Origin: Sphingobium jiangsuense
GTDB lineage: Bacteria; Pseudomonadota; Alphaproteobacteria; Sphingomonadales; Sphingomonadaceae
Length of the DNA stretch: 64,000 bases
Direction: 5' to 3'
Assembly (NCBI RefSeq): GCF_014196495.1
Contig: NZ_JACIDT010000006.1
Coordinates: forward strand, 186,001 to 250,000
Part shown: positions 48,282 through 60,794 of the stretch, piece by piece
How the letters are laid out: every line of letters starts with the position of its first letter
Position numbering within the stretch: position 1 is the first letter of the stretch
Notes under the pieces: generated by a model
What the model was told of the DNA's origin: nothing
Seen by the model: the letters and a program-made list of their open reading frames with translations, nothing else
Databases searched by the model: none
Program-made: the position numbers and the translations under genes

Positions 48282-48797
48282 TCAGGGCTGTTGCGCCGTT
48301 TCCTTGCCGTCCGGGATCGCGGGCGGCGCCGTCTGGGCCTGGGCGATCGCCTTGTTCTCGATCAGCGTGCCGAGCTTGGCGACCTCTCCGCAGTCGGTGC
48401 GGCACAGTGTCTTCATGCGGGACAGGGTTTCGCGCGCATTGGCTAGCGCGCCGCGCTCCACCAGCGCGGTGACCGTGCCGGACAGCGCGGTCATGTCCGC
48501 CGGGTCGAGCGCCAGCGCGCCCTTGTAATAGCGCACCGCCTTGCCCTGAAGCTGCTGCTGCCGCGCCACGTCGCCCAGCGCGATGAACGCGCCGCGATTG
48601 CGCGGATCGACCGCCAGCGCCGTTTCATAGGCGTCGTTGGCCGCTTGCAGATTGCCTGCCGCGCGCGCGGCATTGCCCTTCTCCACCCACTGCACCGACA
48701 GGGGGTTGATCTGGCTGTCCGGCCGCTGGCTGATGCCGACGCTCGACACCATGGTCAGAACGGCGGCCAGGGCAATCGTCGCAGGGGTGAATCGCAT
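48282..48797 (-). CDS. Exported TPR-repeat protein
   Basis: An N-terminal signal or anchor (MRFTPATIALAAVLTMVSSVG) is followed by TPR repeats (about 50-125: WVEKGNAARAAGNLQAANDAYETALAVDP, then a second unit with ALALDP) and a C-terminal region with two Cys (CRTDC). ATG 48797 has GGAG 6 bases upstream; an ATG at 48821 is also in frame. It is about 170 aa and probably follows the RsmB-like gene in one transcript. Function is unknown. Confidence 0.8.
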   Translation of the reverse strand: MRFTPATIALAAVLTMVSSVGISQRPDSQINPLSVQWVEKGNAARAAGNLQAANDAYETALAVDPRNRGAFIALGDVARQQQLQGKAVRYYKGALALDPADMTALSGTVTALVERGALANARETLSRMKTLCRTDCGEVAKLGTLIENKAIAQAQTAPPAIPDGKETAQQP

Positions 48798-48900
48798 AAC
48801 CATCTCCACAATATCGCGCATCGTGCCGGAGCCGTCCACATTCCCTTCCCCGGATCCTTGTCCGGGGGTCATGTCTGGCGCCTGTTCATGCTGTTTCCTG

Positions 48901-50082
48901 TCATGACCGCAGCAGCGTGGCGATGAAGAATCCATCCGTGCCATCATGCGCGGGCGTTAGCAAGCGTCCGTAACCATGTTCCCGTCCGAGGGGCAGCGGC
49001 GGGCGCTCGACGGTCCAGCCCGAATGGCGCTGGAGGAAGGTGTCGATCTGCGCGCGGCCCTCATCGTCGGCGATGGAGCAGACCGCATAGGCCAGCCGCC
49101 CGCCCGGCTTCACCAGTGCTGCCGCGAAATCGAGGATATGCGCCTGATCGCGGCAGATGCGGGTAAGGCGCTGCGGCGTCAGGCGCCAGCGGGCCTCCGG
49201 GTTGCGCCGCCAGGTGCCGGTGCCGGAACAGGGCGCATCGACCAGCACCGCGTCGGCCGCGCCGTGCAGAGGGGCGAGCGCCTCGGCCTCGCGCCCCGCA
49301 TCCAGCAGCAGCGGCTCGACGAACCCTGCGCCCGCCCGCGCCGCCCGTTCGGGCAGGCGGGCCAGCCGGTCGCGGTTGATGTCCGCCGCGATCAGGCGGC
49401 CTCGCCCCTCCATCATCGCGGCGAGCGCCAGCGTCTTGCCGCCCGCGCCCGCGCACAGGTCGATCACCGTCATGCCGGGCCGCGCGCCGCTCGCCATCGC
49501 GATGATCTGGCTGCCGATATCCTGTATCTCGACCAGCCCGTCGCGCCAGGCGGGCGACCGCTCGACCGCGCCGCCTTCGGGCAGGCGCAGCGCGTCGGGG
49601 ATGGCGGGGAAAGTCTCCGCATCGGGAAAGGCGCTCCGCATCTGGGCGGCGTCAGCCTTCAGCCGGTTGACGCGCAGGTCGAGCGGCGCGCGGCCCAACA
49701 GCGCGGCCTGCTCGTCCGCGTCGATGCAGGCGGGCAGATGGGGCGCGATCCAGCCGGGAAGCAGCGAGGCGGGCGCCCTCTCCTCCTCCGCGCCGATCGG
49801 CGCCGGGCCGTGGGGCGAGCCGTCGAACAGCGCTGCCAGCGCCGGGTCGTCCGCCGCCAGCCCCAGCATCGCCGCGCGGCCGCTCGCGGGCCGGTCGCCG
49901 CAGCGGCGTATCGCCCGATAGAGCAGGTCGCGCACCGCGCGCCTGTCCTTCGACCCGGCATAGCGCCGCGCCTTGAAATAGCGCGCGATCAGCGTATCGG
50001 CCGCCGCGCCGCCGTCACGCGCGGCCGCAATGATCTCGTCGAGCAGGTCGATCGCCGCCTGAACGCGGGCCGCGGGCGTCAT
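48901..50082 (-). CDS. RsmB/NOP2-family RNA cytosine-C5 methyltransferase
   Basis: SAM-dependent m5C methyltransferase. VIDLCAGAGGKTLALA (SAM site), DAPCSGTGTWRRNP (catalytic Cys) and YAVCSI (second Cys) give the two-cysteine m5C mechanism. The N-terminal RNA-binding part is NusB-like/helical. It lies 18 bp downstream of guaB. Whether it methylates C967 of 16S rRNA (RsmB) or another site is not certain. Confidence 0.92.
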   Translation of the reverse strand: MTPAARVQAAIDLLDEIIAAARDGGAAADTLIARYFKARRYAGSKDRRAVRDLLYRAIRRCGDRPASGRAAMLGLAADDPALAALFDGSPHGPAPIGAEEERAPASLLPGWIAPHLPACIDADEQAALLGRAPLDLRVNRLKADAAQMRSAFPDAETFPAIPDALRLPEGGAVERSPAWRDGLVEIQDIGSQIIAMASGARPGMTVIDLCAGAGGKTLALAAMMEGRGRLIAADINRDRLARLPERAARAGAGFVEPLLLDAGREAEALAPLHGAADAVLVDAPCSGTGTWRRNPEARWRLTPQRLTRICRDQAHILDFAAALVKPGGRLAYAVCSIADDEGRAQIDTFLQRHSGWTVERPPLPLGREHGYGRLLTPAHDGTDGFFIATLLRS

Positions 50083-50100
50083 GCCCGTTGCTCCGGCGGA

Positions 50101-51576
<1,476 letters not shown>

Positions 51577-51652
51577 CTAGGGGGAATCTGGAATCGTGGC
51601 CGCCCATGTAACCATTTAGGCCCGTCCCGGCTAGTGCGCCGCAGCAGAAATT

Positions 51653-52474
51653 TCACTCATCCCCGGCCGCCTCTCCGGCGCGGGCGAGCAGCGCCCTGGC
51701 CTGCGCCACATGCATCTCCTCGATCATCGCGCCGCCATGCCGTTCCGCCCCGCCATGGAAGGCGGCGATCAGCGCGCGGGCGTCGGCCAGTTCCTGCTCG
51801 CCCGGCCCGAATATCGCATTGGCGTCGGCGATCTGGCCGGGGTGGATCAGCGTCTTGCCGTCGAAGCCGATGGCGCGGCCCGCCCGGCATTCGGCGGCGA
51901 AACCTTCCCTGTCGTCCATCCGGTTGTAGACGCCGTCGAACACCGCCTTGTCCGCCAGCCGCGCGGCGAGGATCACCGCCTGCATCGCCAGCATCAGGCC
52001 GGACCGGTCGGCGTCCAGCGGAATGCGCAGCGCGTGGCGCAGGTCGTTATTGCCCATGAACAGCCCTGCCACGCCTTCGACGGCGGCGATCGCCTGCGCC
52101 GCCGCCACGCCGAGCGGCGATTCGATCATCGCGATCACCGGCTTGCCCGTCGTCGCATGGACCTGCGCGGCTTCCTCCGGCCGCTCCACCTTGGGCAGCA
52201 CCACGAAATCGAGCGCGACGCCGGCGAGCGCCGCGATATCCGCGCCATGATGCGGGCTGCCCGCCGCATTGACCCGCACCGCGCCGATCCGCTCGCCGAA
52301 CCCTGTCGCAAAGGCTTCGGGCAGCGCCGCGCGCGCCTCTTCCTTCCGGTCGTCGGCGACCGAATCCTCCAGATCGAGGATCACCATGTCGCACGGCAGG
52401 CCCCGCGCCTTCTCTATCGCCCGGCCGTTGGATGCGGGCAGGAACAGCAGGGAACGGGCGTGGCAAAGCTGCAT
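51653..52474 (-). CDS. CitE-like CoA-ester lyase (HpcH/HpaI family)
   Basis: TIM-barrel lyase. The start RSLLFLPASNGRAIEKA, DMVILDLEDSV (Glu-Asp metal ligand), VLPKVERPEE and the C-terminal GFDGKTLIHPGQI are the CitE/malyl-CoA-lyase pattern. It is not with citrate-lyase partner genes, so it more likely cleaves malyl-, citramalyl- or a related CoA ester. ATG 52474 gives 273 aa. It is divergent from the SPFH gene. Confidence 0.9.
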   Translation of the reverse strand: MQLCHARSLLFLPASNGRAIEKARGLPCDMVILDLEDSVADDRKEEARAALPEAFATGFGERIGAVRVNAAGSPHHGADIAALAGVALDFVVLPKVERPEEAAQVHATTGKPVIAMIESPLGVAAAQAIAAVEGVAGLFMGNNDLRHALRIPLDADRSGLMLAMQAVILAARLADKAVFDGVYNRMDDREGFAAECRAGRAIGFDGKTLIHPGQIADANAIFGPGEQELADARALIAAFHGGAERHGGAMIEEMHVAQARALLARAGEAAGDE

Positions 52475-52578
52475 CGGAAAACCTTTTTGGCTGCACCGGA
52501 AAACGGCCTGAATCGCCTTTCCCCCTCCCCCATTTGTCGTCATAGTGAAAGCAAATTCTGGATGAGGGGTCTGAAAAT

Positions 52579-53556
52579 ATGGGTGTGACAGTCGCGTTGC
52601 TGCTGGTGATATTGGTGCTGATCTATCTGGCGGCCAGCATCAAGATCGTCCGGCAGGGCTATCAATATACGATAGAGCGGTTCGGCCGCTTCACCGAAGT
52701 CGCGAAACCCGGCCTCAACTTCTACCCCGCCTTTTTCTACGCCGTGGGCCGCAAGATCAACATGATGGAACAGGTGGTCGATATTCCGGGGCAGGAGATC
52801 ATCACCAAGGACAATGCGATGGTCGCGGTGGACGGCGTGGTGTTCTTCCAGGTGCTCGACGCGGCCAAGGCCGCCTATGAGGTGTCGGAGCTGTATGTCG
52901 CCATCATGCAGCTCGCCACGACCAACCTGCGCACGGTGATGGGCTCGATGGACCTCGACGAGACGCTGTCCAAGCGCGACGAGATCAACGCGCGGCTGCT
53001 GTCGGTGGTCGATCATGCCACCAACAGCTGGGGCATCAAGATCACCCGCGTCGAGATCAAGGACATCCGCCCGCCCGCCGATATCGTCAACGCCATGGCA
53101 CGGCAGATGAAGGCGGAGCGGGAGAAGCGCGCCAATATCCTTGAGGCCGAGGGCCTCAAGAGCGCGGAAATCCTGCGCGCCGAGGGCGAGAAGGCCGCGC
53201 GCATCCTGGAGGCGGAAGGCCGCCGCGAAGCCGCCTTCCGCGATGCCGAGGCGCGCGAGCGCGAGGCGGAGGCGGAAGCCAAGGCGACGCAGATGGTGTC
53301 CGAGGCGATCGCGAGCGGCAATGCGCAGGCGATCAACTATTTCGTCGCGCAGAAATATGTCGAGGCGGTGGAGAAATTCGCTACCTCTCCCAATGCCAAG
53401 ACGATCCTGTTCCCGGTGGAGGCGACGCAGCTGATCGGCACGCTGGGCGGCATCGGCGAGCTGGCGCGCGACGCGCTGGGCGGAGCGGCGAAGGATGCCC
53501 CGCCCCCGCCGCCGGCGCGCTCCCCCGCAACGCGGCGCGGGCCGTTTGAAGGGTGA
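52579..53556 (+). CDS. SPFH/stomatin-like membrane protein (paraslipin, QmcA-like)
   Basis: An N-terminal TM helix (about 3-22) is followed by the SPFH domain (RQGYQYTIERFGRFTEVAKPG, KDNAMVAVDGVVFFQV) and a long Glu/Ala-rich coiled coil (about 170-245, EAEGLKSAEILRAEGEKAAR) with a Pro-rich tail. Family members scaffold membrane microdomains and regulate FtsH-type proteases. The downstream NfeD gene overlaps by 4 bp, forming the classical stomatin/NfeD operon. Confidence 0.93.
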   Translation: MGVTVALLLVILVLIYLAASIKIVRQGYQYTIERFGRFTEVAKPGLNFYPAFFYAVGRKINMMEQVVDIPGQEIITKDNAMVAVDGVVFFQVLDAAKAAYEVSELYVAIMQLATTNLRTVMGSMDLDETLSKRDEINARLLSVVDHATNSWGIKITRVEIKDIRPPADIVNAMARQMKAEREKRANILEAEGLKSAEILRAEGEKAARILEAEGRREAAFRDAEAREREAEAEAKATQMVSEAIASGNAQAINYFVAQKYVEAVEKFATSPNAKTILFPVEATQLIGTLGGIGELARDALGGAAKDAPPPPPARSPATRRGPFEG

Positions 53557-54002
53557 CGGCGATGGTGGAGCATCTGATTCAGAACCCGTGGTGGTGGCTG
53601 GGCCTCGCCGTGCTGCTGGGCATAGGGGAGATAGTGACGCCGGGCGTGTTCCTGATCTGGATCGCGCTCGCCGCGGCGATCACCGGCGGCATCGCGATGC
53701 TGACGGGCCTGCCGCTGGCGCTGCAATTCGTGATCTTCGCCGCGCTGTGCCTCGGCAGCGTGTGGGTCGGCCGCCGCTGGTATGTCGAGCATCCGGTCGA
53801 ATCGCAGGACCCGCTGCTCAACGACCGCATCGCCCGGATGATCGGCGAGGTGGTGATCGTCGCGGAACCGATCACCCACGGCCGGGGCCGGGTGCGCGTC
53901 GGCGACAGCATATGGGATTGCAGTGGAGCCGATACGCAGGCGGGCGTCGCCGTGCGCATCACCGGCGCGCAGGGGGCGATATTGCTGGTGGAGCCGGCCT
54001 GA
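53553..54002 (+). CDS. NfeD-family membrane protein
   Basis: Short NfeD without the protease domain: two or three TM segments (about 12-75; WWLGLAVLLGIGEIVTPGVF) and a C-terminal OB-fold domain (RIARMIGEVVIVAEPITHGRGRVRVGDSIW). It partners the SPFH protein, whose stop it overlaps (GTGA at 53553); ATG 53562 is an alternative start. Confidence 0.92.
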   Translation: MTAMVEHLIQNPWWWLGLAVLLGIGEIVTPGVFLIWIALAAAITGGIAMLTGLPLALQFVIFAALCLGSVWVGRRWYVEHPVESQDPLLNDRIARMIGEVVIVAEPITHGRGRVRVGDSIWDCSGADTQAGVAVRITGAQGAILLVEPA

Positions 54003-54066
54003 TCGGGGGTCGGGGGGGGGGTCGGGCGGCTTGTGTGGCCTGCGCCATTTCTTGCCCTCCCTATCG

Positions 54067-54143
54067 CGTCATGCCAGCGCAGGCTGGCATCTCAGGAGGC
54101 GGCGCGCGACATGGCCTAAGACCCAGCCTACGCTGGGGTGACG
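54067..54143. repeat. Intergenic inverted repeat, copy C
   Basis: Third copy of the CCAGCGCAGGCTGG-type element, with a slightly altered right arm (CCAGCCTACGCTGG) and a G10 run about 45 bases before it. It lies between convergent nfeD and the small acidic-protein gene. Confidence 0.82.
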
Positions 54144-54198
54144 CCCATCTCCGCTCAACCCCCATCTGCAACGGCATTTGCGAAGAGGAATAATCACC

Positions 54199-54232
54199 AA
54201 AAAGGCGCCGCCTTCCGAAGAAGCGGCGCCTT
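54199..54232 (-). terminator. Rho-independent terminator of the small acidic-protein gene
   Basis: AAGGCGCCGC and GCGGCGCCTT form a 10-bp stem with an 11-base loop. The A5 at 54199-54203 reads as a T-run on the minus strand, right after the gene ending at 54265. Confidence 0.88.
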
Positions 54233-54264
54233 GGTTTTCCGTGCAACCCGTAAAGGGCGCGCTG

Positions 54265-54573
54265 TTATTCCTTGCCGCCCAGCAGGCTCTTGCCGAACAG
54301 ATTGGCCAGATCGCTGATCGAGCTGTCGCCTTCGCCCTGCCCGAAATTCTGAAAGACTTCCTTCAGCTTCTCGACCGGAAGGCCATGTTCCTGCGCCGCT
54401 TCGAACAGGGCCGACATCTGGTCGCCGCCCTCGCCCATCTTGCCGGACAGGGATTGCAGGATATTCTGCACCTGATCGGCAGGTATGCCGAATTTCGCCG
54501 CGATTTCATCGACATTGCCGATATTGCCCAGAAGGCTGCCGAGATCGAGATTGCCCAAAATCTTGTCGAACAT
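54265..54573 (-). CDS. Small acidic protein, function unknown
   Basis: 102 aa, starting MFDKILGNLDLGSLLGNIGNVDEIAAKFGIPADQVQNILQ in short helical segments, with a repeat-like middle of Gly, Gln and Glu and no signal peptide or membrane helix. The alternating amphipathic helices suggest a small soluble helical bundle. It has its own terminator and upstream AAGGAG site (ATCAAGGAGATAAAG), so it is a real, probably well-expressed single gene. No family assigned with confidence. Confidence 0.78.
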   Translation of the reverse strand: MFDKILGNLDLGSLLGNIGNVDEIAAKFGIPADQVQNILQSLSGKMGEGGDQMSALFEAAQEHGLPVEKLKEVFQNFGQGEGDSSISDLANLFGKSLLGGKE

Positions 54574-54700
54574 CGCTCTTTATCTCCTTGATGCCCCGAT
54601 AGGCAGGGCATGAGGGAGGATGCTAGCACTTTCCCCTGGCCCGCGCGACGACCGAAACGGTGGGCGATGTAAATTCCGGCAAATGGCGCTGTCGCAAAGG

Positions 54701-54737
54701 AAAAGGACGCGAAGCGCGCCTGCGCCCCGCGTCCTTT
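54701..54737 (-). terminator. Probable terminator of pckA
   Basis: AAAGGACGCG and CGCGTCCTTT pair around a 16-base loop, and minus-strand reading ends in a short T-run (CCTTTTCC). It starts 23 bp past the pckA stop. Confidence 0.7.
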
Positions 54738-54759
54738 CGTCCCCTTGAAGGGAATGCGC

Positions 54760-56367
<1,608 letters not shown>

Positions 56368-56678
56368 GCGCGCTCTCCTTAGAAACTGATTGCAGATGCC
56401 CCGAAGGGCGGCTGGCCGGCGATTTTTCCGCTTCCCTTCACCCGGTATCGGGGCGGGAAAAAAGGGGGCGTTGCGTCAGGAACGGGAATCCCTGTCGCGC
56501 AAACGACACCCAGCGGCACCATCGCCATCCGTTTCCGGCCATAAGCGCAAAGGCGGGGCGGCGTCAAACCCGGAGTCGCCGAACGCCCGTCCCGCGCGGC
56601 GAACGTTGCGGTGTGGGACAGTTTGGGATAGGTCCGAACCAAATACCGCAACCGCAGGAAAAACCGGCCCTTAGTTTC
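56368..56678. promoter_or_regulatory. 311-bp divergent region pckA / chvI
   Basis: No gene is seen. It must carry the promoters of pckA and chvI. Apart from the pckA ribosome site no -35/-10 pair or palindrome stands out by eye; a ChvI site is expected from other species but I cannot locate it. Confidence 0.45.
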
Positions 56679-57392
56679 ATGACCGAAAGCGCCCCCACCG
56701 TTGCCCTGATCGACGACGATCGCAATATTCTGGCCTCGCTGTCGATCGCGTTGCAGGCCGAAGGCTTCGTCACGCGCCTCTATTCCGACCCTGAGGCCGC
56801 GCTGAAGGCCCTTTCCGAAAACCCCGCCGACATCGCGGTGTGCGACATCAAGATGCCGCGTCTCGACGGGATAGAACTGCTCCGCCGCCTGCGCGAGAAA
56901 TCGTCGATGCCGTTCATCTTCCTCACCTCCAAGACCGACGAGCTGGACGAGGCGCTGGGGCTGGCGATGGGGGCGGACGATTATATCGCCAAGCCCTTTT
57001 CCCAGCGGCTGCTGATCGCGCGCATCAAGGCGATTCTCCGCCGCAGCGACATCAACCGGACCGAGCGAACCGCCGACGAGCCCGCGCCGGAGATACTGGT
57101 GCGCGGCCGGCTGGAGATGGACCCGGCGCGCCATATGGTGAAATGGGACGGCAAGCCGGTGACGCTGACCGTCACCGAGTTCCTGATATTGGAGGCGCTG
57201 GCCCATCGCCCCGGCGTGGTGAAGAACCGCAACCAGCTGATGGATGCGGCCTATCAGGACGACGTCTATGTCGACGACCGCACGATCGACAGCCATATCA
57301 AGCGCTTGCGCCGCAAATTCCGGGAGGTCGATGGCGAATTCAACGCGATAGACACGCTGTACGGCGCCGGATACCGGTTTTCGGAGGAATAG
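56679..57392 (+). CDS. chvI: ChvI response regulator (OmpR family)
   Basis: Receiver ([10 protein letters not shown], phospho-Asp in VCDIKMPR, Lys in AKPFSQRLL) and winged-helix DNA-binding domain ([34 protein letters not shown]). The AKPFSQRLL stretch is characteristic of ChvI. ATG 56679 gives 237 aa. It controls envelope/acid response and central metabolism in alphaproteobacteria; chvG follows 3 bp later. Confidence 0.95.
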   Translation: MTESAPTVALIDDDRNILASLSIALQAEGFVTRLYSDPEAALKALSENPADIAVCDIKMPRLDGIELLRRLREKSSMPFIFLTSKTDELDEALGLAMGADDYIAKPFSQRLLIARIKAILRRSDINRTERTADEPAPEILVRGRLEMDPARHMVKWDGKPVTLTVTEFLILEALAHRPGVVKNRNQLMDAAYQDDVYVDDRTIDSHIKRLRRKFREVDGEFNAIDTLYGAGYRFSEE

Positions 57393-57395
57393 CCG

Positions 57396-58952
57396 GTGCC
57401 GTCCCGACCCTGGCTTGGCCGTTTCAGCTTGACATGGCGCATACTCGCGGTGAACTTCATCGCGCTGGCGCTGCTGGCGGGCGGCTTCTTCTATATCGAC
57501 AGCTATCGCACCCGCGTCATCGATGAGCGGCTGTTCCAGTCCGCCCGGCGGATGGAGATGGTGCGCGACCTCTTGCCCTTCATTTCCGGCACCCACCGCA
57601 ACGATGTGATGCGCGAGTTGGCGCGCCGCAGCGATGAGCGGATCCGCCTTTATGGCGCCGACGGCAAGCTGCAATTCGACAGCGCGATCGACGGCGGCGT
57701 CACCTATACGCTGATCGACCCGGCGGAAGAGCCGCTCAAGCGACATGTCGCGCGCTTCCTCGACCAGACCGTCGACGCGATCGTCGGCGCGGAGCCCTTG
57801 CCCCCGTTCGAGGAGCCCGCGCGCGACACCGCCGGGTCCTGGGAGGAGATCAGGGCGGCGGCGGCCAGCGGGCGGGGCCATGCCAGCGCCCATTATGCGC
57901 CGGACCGCACGCCGATGATCACCACGGCCATCCGGCTGAAGGACGGCGCGTCCATATTGGGCATCACCAATGCCCGCGACATAACCCGCGACGTGCGCGC
58001 GGAGCGGCTGCGGCTGGGGATCGTGCTGGCGATCGCGGTGGCGGCGACGGTGGGTCTGTCGCTGTTCCTCGCGCGGACCATCGTGCTGCCGCTGCGCCGT
58101 CTCGCCAGGGCCGCCGCGCGGGTTAGGCTGGGCCGCGCGCGGCAGGTGACGGTGCCCCGCCTGCCCGACCGGCGGGACGAGATCGGCGCGCTGGCGCGCT
58201 CCGTCTCCGACATGACCGAGGCGCTGCGCCACCGCATCGATGCGACCGACGCCTTCGCCGCCGATGTGAGCCATGAGCTGAAGAATCCGATCGCCTCGCT
58301 GCGGTCCGCGCTCGACGGGCTGGACAGCGTGGAGCAGCCGGAGCTGCGCGCGCAGCTGCTTTCCATCGCGCGCGACGATGTGCGGCGCCTCGACCGGCTC
58401 GTCACCGACATCGCCGAAGCCTCGCGCATCGACGCCCAGCTTTCCCGCACCCGGTTCGAACCGGTCGACCTCGGCCAGATGATCGAGGCGATGATCGAGA
58501 GCCGGGAGGCGCGCGGCATCGACAATGAGGTGCGGCTGGCCTTCGCCCGCCCGCGCAAGGACGTCGCGGTGGTGATGGGCGAGGAAGCGCGGCTCGCGCT
58601 GGTGATCGACAATCTGCTCGACAACGCCATTTCCTTCTCGCCCGCGGGCGGCCTCGTCCAGATCACCGCCACCGTCGCCAATGACGAGGTGCTGGTCAGC
58701 GTCGAGGATGAAGGCCCCGGCGTGCCGCCGCACGAGCGGGAGACGGTGTTCCGCCGCTTCCACAGCGTGCGGCCCGAAGGCGACGGCTTCGGCAAGCATA
58801 GCGGCCTCGGTCTCGCCATCGCCCGCAGCATCGTCGAGGGCCATCAGGGCCGGATCACCATCGCCGACCGCGAGGATGCGCTGCGCGGCGCGCGGTTCGA
58901 CGTCTATCTGCCGCTCGCCCATCTCGGCGACCCCGGAATCGGCTCGGAATGA
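57396..58952 (+). CDS. chvG: ChvG sensor histidine kinase
   Basis: Two TM helices (about 12-33 and 205-228) flank a periplasmic domain. HAMP, H-box (FAADVSHELKNPIASLRSALD) and HATPase (NLLDNAISFSP, EDEGPGVP, HSGLGLAIARSI) follow. In rhizobia the periplasmic repressor ExoR binds ChvG; no such gene is here. It is contiguous with hprK (4-bp overlap), so phosphotransfer genes share its transcript. GTG 57396 start. Confidence 0.95.
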   Translation: MPSRPWLGRFSLTWRILAVNFIALALLAGGFFYIDSYRTRVIDERLFQSARRMEMVRDLLPFISGTHRNDVMRELARRSDERIRLYGADGKLQFDSAIDGGVTYTLIDPAEEPLKRHVARFLDQTVDAIVGAEPLPPFEEPARDTAGSWEEIRAAAASGRGHASAHYAPDRTPMITTAIRLKDGASILGITNARDITRDVRAERLRLGIVLAIAVAATVGLSLFLARTIVLPLRRLARAAARVRLGRARQVTVPRLPDRRDEIGALARSVSDMTEALRHRIDATDAFAADVSHELKNPIASLRSALDGLDSVEQPELRAQLLSIARDDVRRLDRLVTDIAEASRIDAQLSRTRFEPVDLGQMIEAMIESREARGIDNEVRLAFARPRKDVAVVMGEEARLALVIDNLLDNAISFSPAGGLVQITATVANDEVLVSVEDEGPGVPPHERETVFRRFHSVRPEGDGFGKHSGLGLAIARSIVEGHQGRITIADREDALRGARFDVYLPLAHLGDPGIGSE

Positions 58953-59443
58953 GCGAGCCCGACCCAGAGAGCGGCAGCAATCCCCTGCATGCCAGCTGCG
59001 TCGCCATGGGGGAACGCGCCGTCCTGCTGATGGGGCCGAGCGGGTCCGGAAAATCCGACCTCGCGCTGCGCCTGATCGACCGGGGCGCGATGCTGGTGAG
59101 CGACGATTATACGCACTGGCGGCGGGACGAAGCCACGGGGCAGATCCTCGCCAGCCCCCCGGCCACCATCGCCGGGCGCATGGAGATACGCGGCATCGGC
59201 ATTGTCGAGCAGCCCTGGCGCGGCGACGTGCCGGTCGCCCTCGCGGTGGCGCTGACCGGCAATGATCCGCAGCCGCCGATAGAGCGCCTGCCGCTCGACC
59301 CTTCCTTCTTCCCGCTCGGCGGCTGCGCCATTCCCCTCATCCGGCTCAACGGCTTCGAGGCGAGTGCGCCCGTGAAGCTGGAATATGCTTTGAGGCGTGG
59401 CGCGGGAACGGGTATCATCGTGGATAAAGAGAATGAAAGATGA
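58949..59443 (+). CDS. hprK: HPr kinase/phosphorylase, short alphaproteobacterial form
   Basis: Only the catalytic C-terminal domain (164 aa) is present; the N-terminal domain of Firmicutes HprK (about 130 residues) is absent. P-loop LLMGPSGSGKSDLAL and the GRMEIRGIGIVEQPW signature (family GxxExRGIGI) are clear. It phosphorylates HPr on Ser, and the HPr gene is 1.3 kb downstream. It overlaps chvG and rapZ by 4 bp each. Confidence 0.94.
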   Translation: MSEPDPESGSNPLHASCVAMGERAVLLMGPSGSGKSDLALRLIDRGAMLVSDDYTHWRRDEATGQILASPPATIAGRMEIRGIGIVEQPWRGDVPVALAVALTGNDPQPPIERLPLDPSFFPLGGCAIPLIRLNGFEASAPVKLEYALRRGAGTGIIVDKENER

Positions 59444-60390
59444 TCGGGCATAAGGCGAAGACCGTATTGCTTGTTTCCGGCATGTCGGGCGGAGGCAAGA
59501 CCACGGCGCTCAAGACACTGGAAGACCTTGGCTGGGAGGTGGTGGACAATCTGCCGCTGTCGCTGCTCGACCGGCTGATGGACACGCCGCTGGCGACGCA
59601 GGACGGGCAGGACCGCGACCGCCCGCTCGCCATCGGCATCGACGCCCGCACGCGCGGTTTCAACGCGGCAGCGATAGTGCAGCGCATCAAATATCTGAAA
59701 GAACGCGAGAATTGGGATATCGAGACGCTCTATCTCGATTGCGCCGGGGCGGAGCTGGAGCGGCGCTATGACGAAACCCGCCGCCGCCACCCGCTGGCGC
59801 AGGATCGCCCCGCCGCCGACGGCATCGCGCGCGAACGGGAACTGACCGAGCCGCTGCGCCGCTGGGCCGGGCAGGTGATCGACACCACCGCGATGACCAG
59901 CAACGACCTGCAACGCGCCATTCGCGAGCGCTACGGCCGCGATCTCGAAGGGCGCACGGTGCTGACCATCCTGTCCTTCGGCTATTCGCGCGGCATGCCC
60001 CGCAACGCCGACCTGGTGTTCGACATGCGCTATCTGCGCAATCCGCACTGGGACCCGTTGCTGCGTCCCAAAACGGGACAGGAGGCCGATGTCGCCGCCT
60101 ATATCGCGGAGGATCCGGCTTATGAAGAGTCGCTGGCGCAGATCGAAACGCTGCTCTCCACGCTGCTGCCGCGTTATCAGGCGCAGGGCAAATCCTATGT
60201 GACGATCGCTTTCGGCTGCACCGGCGGGCGTCACCGCTCCGTCCATGTTGCCGAACGCGTCGCCAGATACTTGCGTCAGGCAGGTTTTTCGCCCACGGTC
60301 CTGCACCGCAACATGGAATCAACGCCGCATAATGGTCTGGAAAAAGACAGCGGGGTGCAACCGCAGGAAAATCGGGACGTAATATCATAA
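59440..60390 (+). CDS. rapZ: RapZ/YvcJ-type P-loop protein
   Basis: Walker A SGMSGGGKTTALKTLEDLGW, VDNLPLSLL and the C-terminal TIAFGCTGGRHRSVHVAE block are highly conserved in the family. E. coli RapZ is an RNA-binding adaptor controlling GlmS through sRNAs; the alphaproteobacterial role is not settled. Encoded between hprK and EIIA, linking it to PTS-Ntr signalling. The stop overlaps the next ATG by one base (TAATG). Confidence 0.93.
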   Translation: MIGHKAKTVLLVSGMSGGGKTTALKTLEDLGWEVVDNLPLSLLDRLMDTPLATQDGQDRDRPLAIGIDARTRGFNAAAIVQRIKYLKERENWDIETLYLDCAGAELERRYDETRRRHPLAQDRPAADGIARERELTEPLRRWAGQVIDTTAMTSNDLQRAIRERYGRDLEGRTVLTILSFGYSRGMPRNADLVFDMRYLRNPHWDPLLRPKTGQEADVAAYIAEDPAYEESLAQIETLLSTLLPRYQAQGKSYVTIAFGCTGGRHRSVHVAERVARYLRQAGFSPTVLHRNMESTPHNGLEKDSGVQPQENRDVIS

Positions 60391-60794
60391 TGATAGGTCT
60401 GGTCTTGGTCACTCATGGGCAACTGGCCACCGAATTTCGGGTCGCCATGGAGCATGTCGTCGGGCCGCAAAAGGCGATCGAGACGATCTGCATCGGCCCG
60501 GACGACGACATGGAATTGCGCCGGGCGGACATCGCCGCGGCGGTCGCGCGGGTCAATGATGGCGCGGGCGTCATCCTGCTGACCGACCTGTTCGGCGGTA
60601 CTCCGTCCAACCTCGCCATCTCGCTGCTGAAGGCGGGCGAGACGGAGGTGATCGCCGGGGTCAACCTGCCCATGTTGATCCGGCTGGAAAGCGCCCGCAA
60701 ATCGATGAATATCGTCGAAGCGGTTGCAGCCGCGCGCGAGGCGGGGCAGAAATATATCAGCGTCGCGTCGGAACTGTTGGGGAGTAATCGGTGA
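60390..60794 (+). CDS. PTS EIIA component, mannose (EIIA-Man) type
   Basis: VTHGQLATEF carries the phospho-His of EIIA-Man (His9), and LLTDLFGGTPSNLA is the second signature. No EIIB, EIIC or EIID is in the window, so it probably acts in regulation rather than sugar import, receiving phosphate from HPr encoded next (4-bp overlap). Confidence 0.93.
   Translation: MIGLVLVTHGQLATEFRVAMEHVVGPQKAIETICIGPDDDMELRRADIAAAVARVNDGAGVILLTDLFGGTPSNLAISLLKAGETEVIAGVNLPMLIRLESARKSMNIVEAVAAAREAGQKYISVASELLGSNR

Noticed and set aside
54012..54021. G10 homopolymer, possible phase-variation tract
   Set aside because: It lies downstream of nfeD in a convergent gap, not in a gene or promoter, so length change would not switch anything visible.
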